The translations under genes and the position numbers were made by a program. From contig DASUTB010000055.1 of NCBI GenBank assembly GCA_036374835.1, positions 35,161-99,160 of the forward strand: 64,000 nt of DNA. The letters run 5' to 3'. The notes beneath the pieces were generated by a model that did not search any database, was not told the origin of the DNA, and saw only the letters and a list, made by a program, of their open reading frames with translations. This document shows, piece after piece, positions 8,978 through 16,517 of this stretch (positions are counted from its first letter, which is position 1; the number at the start of each line of letters is the position of its first letter). Source of the stretch: DASUTB01 sp036374835 (GTDB lineage: Bacteria; Actinomycetota; Actinomycetes; Jiangellales; Jiangellaceae).

Positions 8978-9697
8978 ATGGGGGGCAGGCTGCGGCAGTT
9001 CGGCGCGGTCACCGCCGAGTTGGTCTTCGGGAGTGTCTGCGCCGGATGTGGGTCCGAACCCGGCCTGATCTGCGCGGAGTGCCGGGACCGGCTGTACGGC
9101 TCAGGGCCCACCGTCCGGCCGCTCTCCGCCGAGCCCGGCTCGCCGGCGGTGGCCGCCGCGGCGAGCTACGGCGACGCCGCCCGCGAGATCATCCTCGCCC
9201 ACAAGGAGCGCGGCCGGCTCGGCCTGGCCCGGCCCCTCGGCGAGGCGCTGGCCGTGGCGGTGGCGGCGCTGCTCGAGGGCTCACCGTCCGGCGACGGAGG
9301 CGCACAGCGTACCGGTGACGCCGTGATGCGCACCGCACTTGTGCCCGTGCCCTCCACCCGCCGTGCGGTACGTAGGCGCGGCCACGACGCCGTCGCGCGG
9401 ATGACCCGCCACGCAGCGCGGGTGCTGCGCCGTGGCGGGCTCGACTGCACCGTGGTCTGCGCGCTGCGGCATCGACGCGACGTCGTGGACCAAAGTGGTC
9501 TGTCCGTTCCGCAACGGGCCGAGAACCTGGCCGGCGCGCTGACGGTGCGCCGCGGGACCGGGCGCCTGCTACCCGGCTGCGCCGTTGTGGTCGTCGACGA
9601 CATCGTGACGACGGGCGCCACACTGCGAGAGGCGCGGCGTGCGCTGCACGAATCCGGCTACCGTCCGTCCGGCGCGGCCGTCGTCGCCGCCGCTTGA
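8978..9697 (+). CDS. ComF family phosphoribosyltransferase-like protein
   Basis: A 239-residue ComF/GntX-type protein. A zinc-finger-like N-terminus has Cys pairs at about 21/24 and 32/35 (CAGCGSEPGLICAEC). The C-terminal type I phosphoribosyltransferase fold has the PRPP-binding loop VVVVDDIVTTGATL at about residues 204-217. ComF proteins take part in DNA uptake in competent bacteria, but in actinobacteria the role is not established. It follows lpqB by ten bases and precedes hpf, an order typical for actinobacteria. Confidence 0.9.
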   Translation: MGGRLRQFGAVTAELVFGSVCAGCGSEPGLICAECRDRLYGSGPTVRPLSAEPGSPAVAAAASYGDAAREIILAHKERGRLGLARPLGEALAVAVAALLEGSPSGDGGAQRTGDAVMRTALVPVPSTRRAVRRRGHDAVARMTRHAARVLRRGGLDCTVVCALRHRRDVVDQSGLSVPQRAENLAGALTVRRGTGRLLPGCAVVVVDDIVTTGATLREARRALHESGYRPSGAAVVAAA

Positions 9698-9817
9698 GGG
9701 CACGCCTCGCCCGTTCGTGCGCCGCGAACAGATTGCCGTTCCATGTGCCGGATCGGGCCGGTAGGGGTTAGCGTGCTGTCATGGCACCCCGTGCGCGCTC
9801 CCATCCAGTCGCACAGA

Positions 9818-9833
9818 TGTGAGAGGGCTCACG
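9818..9833. promoter_or_regulatory. Crp-like operator upstream of hpf
   Basis: TGTGAGAGGGCTCACG matches the Crp/GlxR-type pattern TGTGA-N6-TCACA with one mismatch at the last base. It lies 43 bases before the hpf start, between comF and hpf. Binding by a Crp-family regulator is an inference from sequence only. Confidence 0.45.
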
Positions 9834-9847
9834 TGGGTGCCGACCTG

Positions 9848-9861
9848 TGTGAGATCTCACA
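9848..9861. promoter_or_regulatory. Perfect 14-base palindrome just upstream of hpf
   Basis: TGTGAGATCTCACA is a perfect palindrome with the same half-sites as the Crp-like site at 9818-9833 but a spacer of four instead of six. It ends 14 bases before the hpf start and just upstream of its Shine-Dalgarno GGGAGG. It may be a second binding site for the same regulator or a different one. Confidence 0.4.
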
Positions 9862-9875
9862 ACCGGGAGGTCGTC

Positions 9876-10499
9876 GTGAACATCGTCGTCAAAGGACGAA
9901 ATTGCGAGGTCCCAGATAGGTTCGAGGCGCTGGCCAGCGAGAAACTCACCAAGCTGGAGCGTTATGACCAGAAGGTCATCCGCGTCGACGTGGAGGTCAG
10001 CAAGGAGCCCAATCCACGGCGAGCCGATCAGGCACACCGGGTCGAGCTGACCGTCCGGACCAAGGGCCCGATCATCCGCGCCGAGGCGGCGGCCGACGAC
10101 CGGTTCGCCGCCTTCGACGCTGCGCTCGAGAAGCTCACGACCCGCATGCGCCGTGCGGCCGACCGCCGGCAGCAGCGGCGGGCCGGTGGTCGTAGGCCGG
10201 TCTCGGTCGCTGCGGCCACGGCGGAACTGACCGGGGACCTGAACATCGGCGGACCGAAGCCGGACGACTTCGCCGCCGCAACGTCCGAGACCGGGCCGCT
10301 CGAGGTCATGGGCGAAGGGCCGCTCGTGGTCCGGGAGAAGACGCACGACGCCGAACCGATGACGCTGGACCAGGCGCTCTACGAGATGGAACTGGTCGGT
10401 CACGACTTCTACCTGTTCGTCGACGCTGAGACCAAGGCGCCCAGCGTCGTCTACCGGCGCAAGGGCTACGACTACGGCGTCATTCACCTGAACGTCTAG
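9876..10499 (+). CDS. hpf: Long-form ribosome hibernation-promoting factor HPF
   Basis: A 207-residue long HPF. In other bacteria this protein dimerises 70S ribosomes into inactive 100S particles in stationary phase. The N-terminal RaiA-like domain (about 1-100) begins MNIVVKGRNCEVPDRFEAL. A basic linker (RRAADRRQQRRAGGRR) leads to the C-terminal dimerisation domain, which ends in the conserved VVYRRKGYDYGVIHL. I chose the GTG at 9876 because GGGAGG precedes it and the protein then starts at the family's usual position. An upstream GTG at 9819 would put the operator palindromes inside the gene. Confidence 0.92.
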   Translation: MNIVVKGRNCEVPDRFEALASEKLTKLERYDQKVIRVDVEVSKEPNPRRADQAHRVELTVRTKGPIIRAEAAADDRFAAFDAALEKLTTRMRRAADRRQQRRAGGRRPVSVAAATAELTGDLNIGGPKPDDFAAATSETGPLEVMGEGPLVVREKTHDAEPMTLDQALYEMELVGHDFYLFVDAETKAPSVVYRRKGYDYGVIHLNV

Positions 10500-10536
10500 C
10501 CACGTCACTCGATCATGACGGTAAGGGGGGAGTGAC

Positions 10537-12090
10537 GTGGCTTCGGAGGAGTATGACTACGTCGTCGTCGGTGGCGGTACCGCCGGTGCGGCGGTAGCGG
10601 CACGACTCAGCGAGGACCCGGGTGTCACCGTCGCGCTGGTCGAGGCCGGGCCGAGCGACGCGGCGAACGACACGATCTTGCAGCTCAACAAGTGGATGAC
10701 GCTGCTGGAATCGGGCTCCGACTGGGACTACCTCGTCGAGCCGCAGGCGAGCGGCAACTCATTCCTGCGGCATTCCCGCGGGCGGGTGCTCGGCGGTTGT
10801 TCGTCGCACAGTTCGGGCATCGCGTTCTGGGCTCCGGCCGAAGATCTGAACGACTGGGCGATCGACTTCGGTTGCGCCGGGTGGGACGCGAAGCGCACCG
10901 AGCGGTTGTTCCAACGTATCGAGACGAACAGCGAACCGGGCGAGCACCACGGAGCCGACGGCCCGGTGCCGATCCGCCAGCTGGCCCCGGAGGATCCGTG
11001 CGGCGTCGCGGTGCTCAACGCATGTGAACACGCCGGTATACCGCGCACCCAGTTCAACGACGGCACGACCGTGGTCAGCGGTGCCAACTTCGTCCAGATC
11101 AACTGCCTGGAGGACGGAGTGCGCGCGTCGTCGTCCGTCTCATATCTGCACCCGATCATCGATACCCGGCCGAATCTCACCGTGCTGTGCGGGCTGCGCG
11201 CAAAGAGCCTCCTGTTCGACGGCGCGCAGCGCTGTGTCGGCGTGGACGTCCTCGATGCGGACGTTATCCACACCCGGCGAATCCTGGCCGCCCGCGAGGT
11301 CGTCCTATCCGCCGGCGCGATCGAGTCGCCGAAACTGCTGATGCTGTCCGGCATCGGACCGGCCGATCATTTGATGTCGGTTGGGATTCCCGTCCGGCTC
11401 CACTCGCCCGGCGTCGGCTCGAACCTTCAGGATCATCCCGAAGCCGTCGTCCAGTGGGTCGCGAAGCGGCCCATGGTGACCGAGTCGCCGCAGTGGCGCG
11501 AGGTCGTCATCTTCGCGGCGACGGACGACGGGCTGGACCGTCCCGACATCATGCTCCGTTACAGCTCAGTACCGCTCGATGCGCACACCGTCCGCTACGG
11601 GTTCCCGACCACCGAGAACGGGTTCACCCTCGCGCCGAGCGTGACCCGTCCCCGCTCGCGCGGCACGGTCCGGCTGCGCAGCATCGACTTCCGCGACAAG
11701 CCTCGGGTGGACCCGCGCTACTTCACCGATCCGTATGACCTGCGTGTCATCACGCAGGGGATCAGGCTCGCGCGGCACATCGCGTCGAAACGTGCCATGT
11801 CCGACTGGGCCGGTGACGAGCTCGCTCCCGGCCTGGCCGTGCAGACCGACGACGATATCGCCGAGTACATCCAGCGCACCCACGGCACGGCCTACCATCT
11901 GGCCGGCTCGGTGCGGATGGGCTCGCCGGACGACGACATGGCTCCATTGGATCCGGAGCTGCGGGTCAAAGGTGTATCCGGGCTGCGCGTGGCCGATGCG
12001 TCCATCATGCCCGAGCTCGTGACGGTGGATCCGGAGATCACCACGATGATGATCGGCGAGAAGTGCGCCGATCTGATCAACTCGAGCTAG
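10537..12090 (+). CDS. GMC family FAD-dependent oxidoreductase
   Basis: A 517-residue glucose-methanol-choline oxidoreductase, resembling choline dehydrogenase-like enzymes. The FAD-binding motif VVGGGTAGAAVAARL is at about residues 10-24, with the GMC signature GRVLGGCSS near residue 87. A second GMC signature, GAIESPKLLMLSGIG, lies near 262. The C-terminal part keeps the catalytic-type segment GTAYHLAGSVRMG and VADASIMPELV. The substrate, probably an alcohol, cannot be told from sequence. Start GTG follows a GGGGGG-rich ribosome site. It stands alone, with a palindromic repeat directly after its stop. Confidence 0.9.
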   Translation: MASEEYDYVVVGGGTAGAAVAARLSEDPGVTVALVEAGPSDAANDTILQLNKWMTLLESGSDWDYLVEPQASGNSFLRHSRGRVLGGCSSHSSGIAFWAPAEDLNDWAIDFGCAGWDAKRTERLFQRIETNSEPGEHHGADGPVPIRQLAPEDPCGVAVLNACEHAGIPRTQFNDGTTVVSGANFVQINCLEDGVRASSSVSYLHPIIDTRPNLTVLCGLRAKSLLFDGAQRCVGVDVLDADVIHTRRILAAREVVLSAGAIESPKLLMLSGIGPADHLMSVGIPVRLHSPGVGSNLQDHPEAVVQWVAKRPMVTESPQWREVVIFAATDDGLDRPDIMLRYSSVPLDAHTVRYGFPTTENGFTLAPSVTRPRSRGTVRLRSIDFRDKPRVDPRYFTDPYDLRVITQGIRLARHIASKRAMSDWAGDELAPGLAVQTDDDIAEYIQRTHGTAYHLAGSVRMGSPDDDMAPLDPELRVKGVSGLRVADASIMPELVTVDPEITTMMIGEKCADLINSS

Positions 12091-12096
12091 CGCTCC

Positions 12097-12168
12097 GATC
12101 GATCACGTTCGGTAGGCGTGGCGACATCACACCACCCACGCATGCATGGTGTGATGTCGGCACGCCTC
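12097..12168. repeat. Palindromic repeat family B, copy 1
   Basis: It starts seven bases after the GMC oxidoreductase stop. The core is a perfect 12-base inverted repeat (GACATCACACCA at 12123-12134 and its complement at 12147-12158) around CCCACGCATGCA. An outer AGGCGTG/CACGCCT pair extends the stem. The left edge carries GATCGATCACGTTCGG. A second copy is present in the opposite orientation at 36031-36105 and a cut copy at 63949-64000. Confidence 0.85.
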
Positions 12169-12310
12169 GTGGTCCGGTGTCGGAGTCTGATCTCGGTTCG
12201 ATATAACACCAAAGACACCCTTGCCCAGTCCGAGCGTTAGATATAGCTTCGGTACTTCCAAAGCACATAAGGGTGGCGGGGGACCCTATACCGGGCTAAG
12301 GGGGCCTTAG
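12169..12310 (+). promoter_or_regulatory. Leader region of the secreted subtilase gene, with riboswitch-like core
   Basis: The region holds a possible -35 TTGCCC (12221-12226) with an AT-rich TTAGATATAG (12237-12246) downstream. A G-rich stretch at about 12271-12306 includes GCGGGGGACCC, CCGGG and AAGGGGG. These resemble in order the 5' half of the ydaO (cyclic di-AMP) riboswitch, but the second half of that aptamer is missing before the start codon. The AAGGGGG also serves as a plausible Shine-Dalgarno sequence. Confidence 0.3.
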
Positions 12311-15300
12311 GTGACCTATCGAGGTAAACGTCTATCCAAAGTGGTCGTGCCGATCGGCGCGACCGCACTTGTGATGGCGATCACGACGCCGGGCAACGCG
12401 AACACCGGAGAGGTAGAAGAGCAGGATCCGGGCGCCGATCGTGCCGAGCGGGCGGACATCTCGCTCGACGCGGCGAACATCACGGACGTGAATGAAGAGA
12501 TCGACATCTTCATCCAGATGGACGAGCCGGCCGTCACAGAGTACGTGGCCGAGGCGCAGCGGACGCGTCGCGCCGAACCGACGCCGAACCAGCGGCGCGC
12601 CCAGGCCGACCGCGTCGAGGCGCAGCACGACACGATTCGCCCAGCCCTGGAGAAGATGGGCATCGAGGAGCGCTCCGAGCTCAAGGTTGGCGCGAACGGG
12701 CTCCGCGTCAAGGCGACCATCGCCGACATCCCGGAGCTGTCGGAATTGCCGGGCGTCGAATCGGTCGCGCCGGTCGTGCTCCATGAGCCGACCAACGACA
12801 CGAGCGTGCCGTGGATCGGCGCGCCGGAGGCGTGGGAGGCGCTCGGTTTCACCGGTGAGGACATCATCATCTCGGTGATCGACACCGGTATCGACTACAC
12901 CCACGCGTCGTTCGGCGGATCCGGCGATCCCGCGGACTACGATTTCATCGCTCAGGACACCACGGTCATCCCCGAGGTGGACGGCGAGCCGGTCTTCCCG
13001 ACGGCCAAGGTCACTCGCGGATTCGACTTCGTCGGCGTGAACTACGACGCGAGCGACCCGGACCTCGACGTTCCGGAGCCCGATCCGAACCCGATCGACG
13101 TGCACGGTCACGGCAGCCACGTGGCCGGCAGCGCCGCCGGCGCCGAGGTGCTCGACGACAGCGGCGAGGTCGCGGTCGGCTCCGGTGTCGCACCGGACGC
13201 GACGCTGTACGCGGCGAAGGTGTTCGGCGACGTCGCCGGCTCGACGGCCGTCACGGCCGACGCCATCGAGTGGTCGCTCGACCCGCTCGGCGACGGCAGC
13301 ATGATCGGCCAGGCGCACGTCATCAACATGAGCCTCGGTAACACGTTCGGCCAGCAGGGCGACCCGACCGCGATCGCGTCGAACAACGCCGCGGCGGCAG
13401 GCACGGTCGTCGTGTCGTCGGCGGGCAACTCCGGGCACACCGCCTCCTACGTCGGTGGTACGCCGGGCGCGGCGCCCGACGTGCTCAGCGTGGCCGCGTC
13501 GGTCGACGACGGGCATTTCGTGCTGGGCCTCGAGGTGCACGAGCCGGCGGCCGTCGCCGGTCAGTACGAAGCGGCCGAGTCCGCGACGTCGCTGCCGCTG
13601 TCCGAGAGCGGTCCGGTCACCGGCGAGCTTGTGGCCGCCGATCCGCTCATCGCATGTGACGCGGACGGGAACGCACAGATCGACAACCCTGCGGCGCTCG
13701 CAGGCAAGATCGCCCTGGTTCAGCGCGGTGCCTGCACATTCACCGTCAAACACCAGGCGGTGCAGGATGCGGGTGCGACCGCCATCGTGGTGTTCAACAA
13801 TGTGGCCGGCGACCCGATCGTGATGGGCGGTGACCCGTCCGGCATCACGATCCCCGGTGTGATGATCTCGTTGAGCGATGGTCAGCTGCTGCACGAGCAG
13901 TTGCAGCTCGGCGAGACGGTCTCGCTGACCATGAGCGAGGACATCGTCATCCCGAAGCCGGAGCTGGCGGACACGCTGGCCGGCTTCACATCGCGCGGGC
14001 CGGGCAACACGTCCAACTTCAAGCCGGACGTGTCGGCACCGGGCTTCAACATCCTGTCGGCCGCCGTCGGCACCGGCGACCAGGCTCGCGGCTCGAGTGG
14101 TACGTCGATGGCCTCGCCACACGTGGCGGGCCTCGCTGCGCTCCTCGCGCATCAGCACGGCCTGCCGGGCATCGACGACGTCGACGAGAAGGCCGCGACC
14201 GTGCAGAAGATCAAGTCCCTGATCATGAACAGCACCGTCGATACGGCCGAGCCGTACCCGCTGACCCTGCAGGGCACCGGCGTCGTGCGCGCCGACCGTG
14301 CGGTCGAGTTGGACGCGTACACCCTCCCGGCCGGGCTCAGCTTCGGACACCTGAATCCGACCGAAGAGACGACGGTGACCGAGACGGTCGAGGTGCACAA
14401 CCTGGCCGACGTGGAGCAGACGTTCGACATCGGCTTCACCGAGAACCAGGTCGTCCCGGGTGCGTCGATCAGCCACGACGAGTCGGTGACGGTACCCGCC
14501 GGTGGCTCGGCGACGGTCGACGTCACGCTGACCCTCGACCCGGCTGCGATGCCGGCGGACACCGCAACGTTCAGCCAGACCGAGCTCGACGGCTGGATCA
14601 ACCTGTCCGACGCCGACACCAGCCTGCGTACCGGTGTGCTGGCCGTGGTCGACCCAGCGTCGGCCGTGGATGTGGAGGCCGTGGACAAGGAGGTCGCCGA
14701 GACGTCGATCGACCTCGACGTGGCCAACGACAGCCTCACCACCGGCCTGTCGAGCGGATACACCCTCGTCCGCGAGGGCGACGACGTCGGTGGCGTGTTC
14801 GAGGCACTCGGAGTCCGGACCTTCGACATCGGCAGCACGCCGGTCGTGCAGTTCGGCCTCGCTACCGACGGCTGGGAGTCGCTGTCCTCGCTCGAGACCC
14901 AGATCCTGCTGGACACCGACGAGGACGGCGTCGACGACTTCGTTCTTGTGGCGGCCGACCTCGGCCTCCTCCAAGGTGTGGACCCGACCGGCGACGTCGT
15001 GACGGCGCTGTTCAACCTGTCCGCCGGCGGTGGGTTCCTCGAGTGGTTCGTCGACGGCGACTACCACAACGAGGTGCAGGGCCTGATCGTGGATCGAACC
15101 GGTACCTTCGGCTTCCTCGAGGAAGGGAACACCGACTTCGACTACACGGCCTTGCAGTTCTTCGGCGGCGAGGACCTGCTCGGTGTTCAGACGGGCAGCG
15201 TCGACCTGGCCGACGGCGTCGACGGCAGCGACAACCCGGACCTGTCGGTCCCGGCCGGCGCCACCGGCACGCTGTCGTTCCCGCTGGACGACGAGCGCGA

Positions 15301-15796
15301 CATGCTGTGGCTGCACCCGACCAACGTGGCCGGCGAGCAGTTCCAGGTCGTCACGCTCGACGCGCTGTGCGACGACAAGATCACCGACAGGCACGTCGGA
15401 GCGCTGACGGTCACCGACGGCGTCACGTGTCTGGCCGACGGCTCGTCCGTGGTCGGCTCGGTGACCGTCGGCGACGGTGCCGGCCTCGCCTCGGACGGCG
15501 CAAGGATCACCGGGCCTGTGGCGAGTGACGGGGCCTCCGTCGTGTCGCTGCTGAACAGCAGGTTCGTCGGATCGATCAGTGTGCAGAACAGCACCGAGCT
15601 GGTAGAGGTCATCGGCAACACGGTCACCGGTCCGGTGGAGTTGCGCGACAACTCGACGGGTGAGACCCCGATCGTTGTCGGCGGCAACCGGATCGTCGGT
15701 TCGTTGACCTGCATCGGCAACGATCCGGTGCCGGTCAACGGCGGAGACCCGAACCTGGTGATCGGTCCGAAGATCGGCCAGTGCTCCGGCCTCTAG
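12311..15796 (+). CDS. Secreted S8 family serine peptidase with PA domain and C-terminal repeat region
   Basis: A 1161-residue secreted subtilase. A signal peptide (about residues 1-32, hydrophobic VVVPIGATALVMAI) and an inhibitor I9-like propeptide (to about 165) precede the peptidase domain. The catalytic triad is Asp191 (VIDTGID), His267 (HGSHVAG) and Ser599 (GTSMASPH). A protease-associated (PA) domain is inserted at about 405-530 (ALVQRGACTF). After Ser599 come Fn3-like and beta-rich segments. The last 120 residues have repeated V-x-G-x-V strands, as in a beta-helix, ending in SLTCIGND and GQC. There is no LPXTG motif, so it is probably released. Confidence 0.93.
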   Translation: MTYRGKRLSKVVVPIGATALVMAITTPGNANTGEVEEQDPGADRAERADISLDAANITDVNEEIDIFIQMDEPAVTEYVAEAQRTRRAEPTPNQRRAQADRVEAQHDTIRPALEKMGIEERSELKVGANGLRVKATIADIPELSELPGVESVAPVVLHEPTNDTSVPWIGAPEAWEALGFTGEDIIISVIDTGIDYTHASFGGSGDPADYDFIAQDTTVIPEVDGEPVFPTAKVTRGFDFVGVNYDASDPDLDVPEPDPNPIDVHGHGSHVAGSAAGAEVLDDSGEVAVGSGVAPDATLYAAKVFGDVAGSTAVTADAIEWSLDPLGDGSMIGQAHVINMSLGNTFGQQGDPTAIASNNAAAAGTVVVSSAGNSGHTASYVGGTPGAAPDVLSVAASVDDGHFVLGLEVHEPAAVAGQYEAAESATSLPLSESGPVTGELVAADPLIACDADGNAQIDNPAALAGKIALVQRGACTFTVKHQAVQDAGATAIVVFNNVAGDPIVMGGDPSGITIPGVMISLSDGQLLHEQLQLGETVSLTMSEDIVIPKPELADTLAGFTSRGPGNTSNFKPDVSAPGFNILSAAVGTGDQARGSSGTSMASPHVAGLAALLAHQHGLPGIDDVDEKAATVQKIKSLIMNSTVDTAEPYPLTLQGTGVVRADRAVELDAYTLPAGLSFGHLNPTEETTVTETVEVHNLADVEQTFDIGFTENQVVPGASISHDESVTVPAGGSATVDVTLTLDPAAMPADTATFSQTELDGWINLSDADTSLRTGVLAVVDPASAVDVEAVDKEVAETSIDLDVANDSLTTGLSSGYTLVREGDDVGGVFEALGVRTFDIGSTPVVQFGLATDGWESLSSLETQILLDTDEDGVDDFVLVAADLGLLQGVDPTGDVVTALFNLSAGGGFLEWFVDGDYHNEVQGLIVDRTGTFGFLEEGNTDFDYTALQFFGGEDLLGVQTGSVDLADGVDGSDNPDLSVPAGATGTLSFPLDDERDMLWLHPTNVAGEQFQVVTLDALCDDKITDRHVGALTVTDGVTCLADGSSVVGSVTVGDGAGLASDGARITGPVASDGASVVSLLNSRFVGSISVQNSTELVEVIGNTVTGPVELRDNSTGETPIVVGGNRIVGSLTCIGNDPVPVNGGDPNLVIGPKIGQCSGL

Positions 15797-15798
15797 CA

Positions 15799-15872
15799 GA
15801 ATGATCATGTAAAGCCGGTAATTCCCTGCTTTACGCGGCCTGGCGGCCGTGTAAAGCAGGGAATTACCGCGT
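15799..15872. repeat. Palindromic repeat family A, copy 1 (25-bp-arm hairpin)
   Basis: It begins two bases after the subtilase stop with AGAATGATCATGT. The hairpin has arms at 15816-15840 and 15845-15869 with one mismatch in 25 and a TGGC loop. The sequence GGTAATTCC near the base of the stem is shared with copy 34831-34920. There is no U-tract, so it is not a canonical intrinsic terminator. Confidence 0.9.
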
Positions 15873-15963
15873 ATGGGCCCCGATGGCTCGAAAATCGAAT
15901 GACAGATCTGGCGATCAGCGCCATGGTTCGCAGCATTGGTGGATCAACAAGGGAGGAACCCAC

Positions 15964-16422
15964 ATGCTGCGAGGAGACCGCAACCCCTGGTGGGCGCTGC
16001 CCTATCGCCGGTGGCCGGACCACAGCGACGCCGCGTGGATCACTCTTCCGGGCGTAGGCGAACCGCTCGACGCGGTCATTCACATCGGCAACGGCAAGGA
16101 CGCCAAGCTCATCCTCGTGCTGGCTTCGGGCCGGGCGATCGAGTTGGTCACGAACGGCGTCCGAGTCGAGGCAGAGGGTTCGGTGGAGATCACGACGACC
16201 GCCTGGGGCGACAGCATGCTGCGAATCGACTACCAGGGGACAGATCTCGTCCTCGTCGGAGGTCGTATGAGTTTCACCGGCGATATCGACGACCCCTGGA
16301 CGGAGATGTTCCTGCGTGACGCTCGGGCGTGGATCGAGTCGGGGCTCAAGGGTGAACTGCTATATGACGTCGCCGTCGAACTCCGGTTGGGTTCGTCGGC
16401 GAGTGTCGCCGCTGCCGCCTGA
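15964..16422 (+). CDS. Uncharacterised protein, 152 residues
   Basis: I do not recognise this protein. It starts at an ATG preceded by GGGAGGAA. The sequence alternates polar and beta-forming stretches (LILVLASGRAIELVTNGV, TDLVLVGGRMSF), ends in an Ala-rich tail, and has no signal peptide or membrane segment. A cytoplasmic, mainly beta protein is likely. The first residues contain several tryptophans (NPWWALPYRRW). It stands alone between two family A repeats, with the sulfite-oxidase gene convergent to it. Codon use resembles its neighbours, so it is probably a real gene. Confidence 0.7.
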   Translation: MLRGDRNPWWALPYRRWPDHSDAAWITLPGVGEPLDAVIHIGNGKDAKLILVLASGRAIELVTNGVRVEAEGSVEITTTAWGDSMLRIDYQGTDLVLVGGRMSFTGDIDDPWTEMFLRDARAWIESGLKGELLYDVAVELRLGSSASVAAAA

Positions 16423-16428
16423 GGCCGT

Positions 16429-16516
16429 CTGTGGCTTTGCGCGGCGTTCCCCGACGATGCGCGTTCCGCAGACGTGGTTTGGCTGGGGCTTGCGAGCTTT
16501 ACGTGATCATTCTGGG
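16429..16516. repeat. Repeat family A, copy 2
   Basis: This element fills the gap between two convergent genes. It carries GGCTTTGCGCGGCGTT, GCAGACGTGGTTTGGC and the right end TTTACGTGATCATTCTGG. It shares these pieces with 28800-28880 and 62446-62516. The right end lies next to the stop codon of the sulfite-oxidase-like gene. Confidence 0.75.
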
Positions 16517-16517
16517 G

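Noticed and set aside
12332..15808. Open frame of more than 1100 codons on the minus strand, antisense to the subtilase gene
   Set aside because: It mirrors the codon pattern of the plus-strand gene, which has signal peptide, PA domain and catalytic triad. The antisense product has no domain-like sequence. Long antisense frames are expected at this GC content.
15816..15869. Standard intrinsic terminator after the subtilase
   Set aside because: The stem is strong, but no U-tract follows on either strand, so it is listed as a repeat with possible 3'-end role instead.
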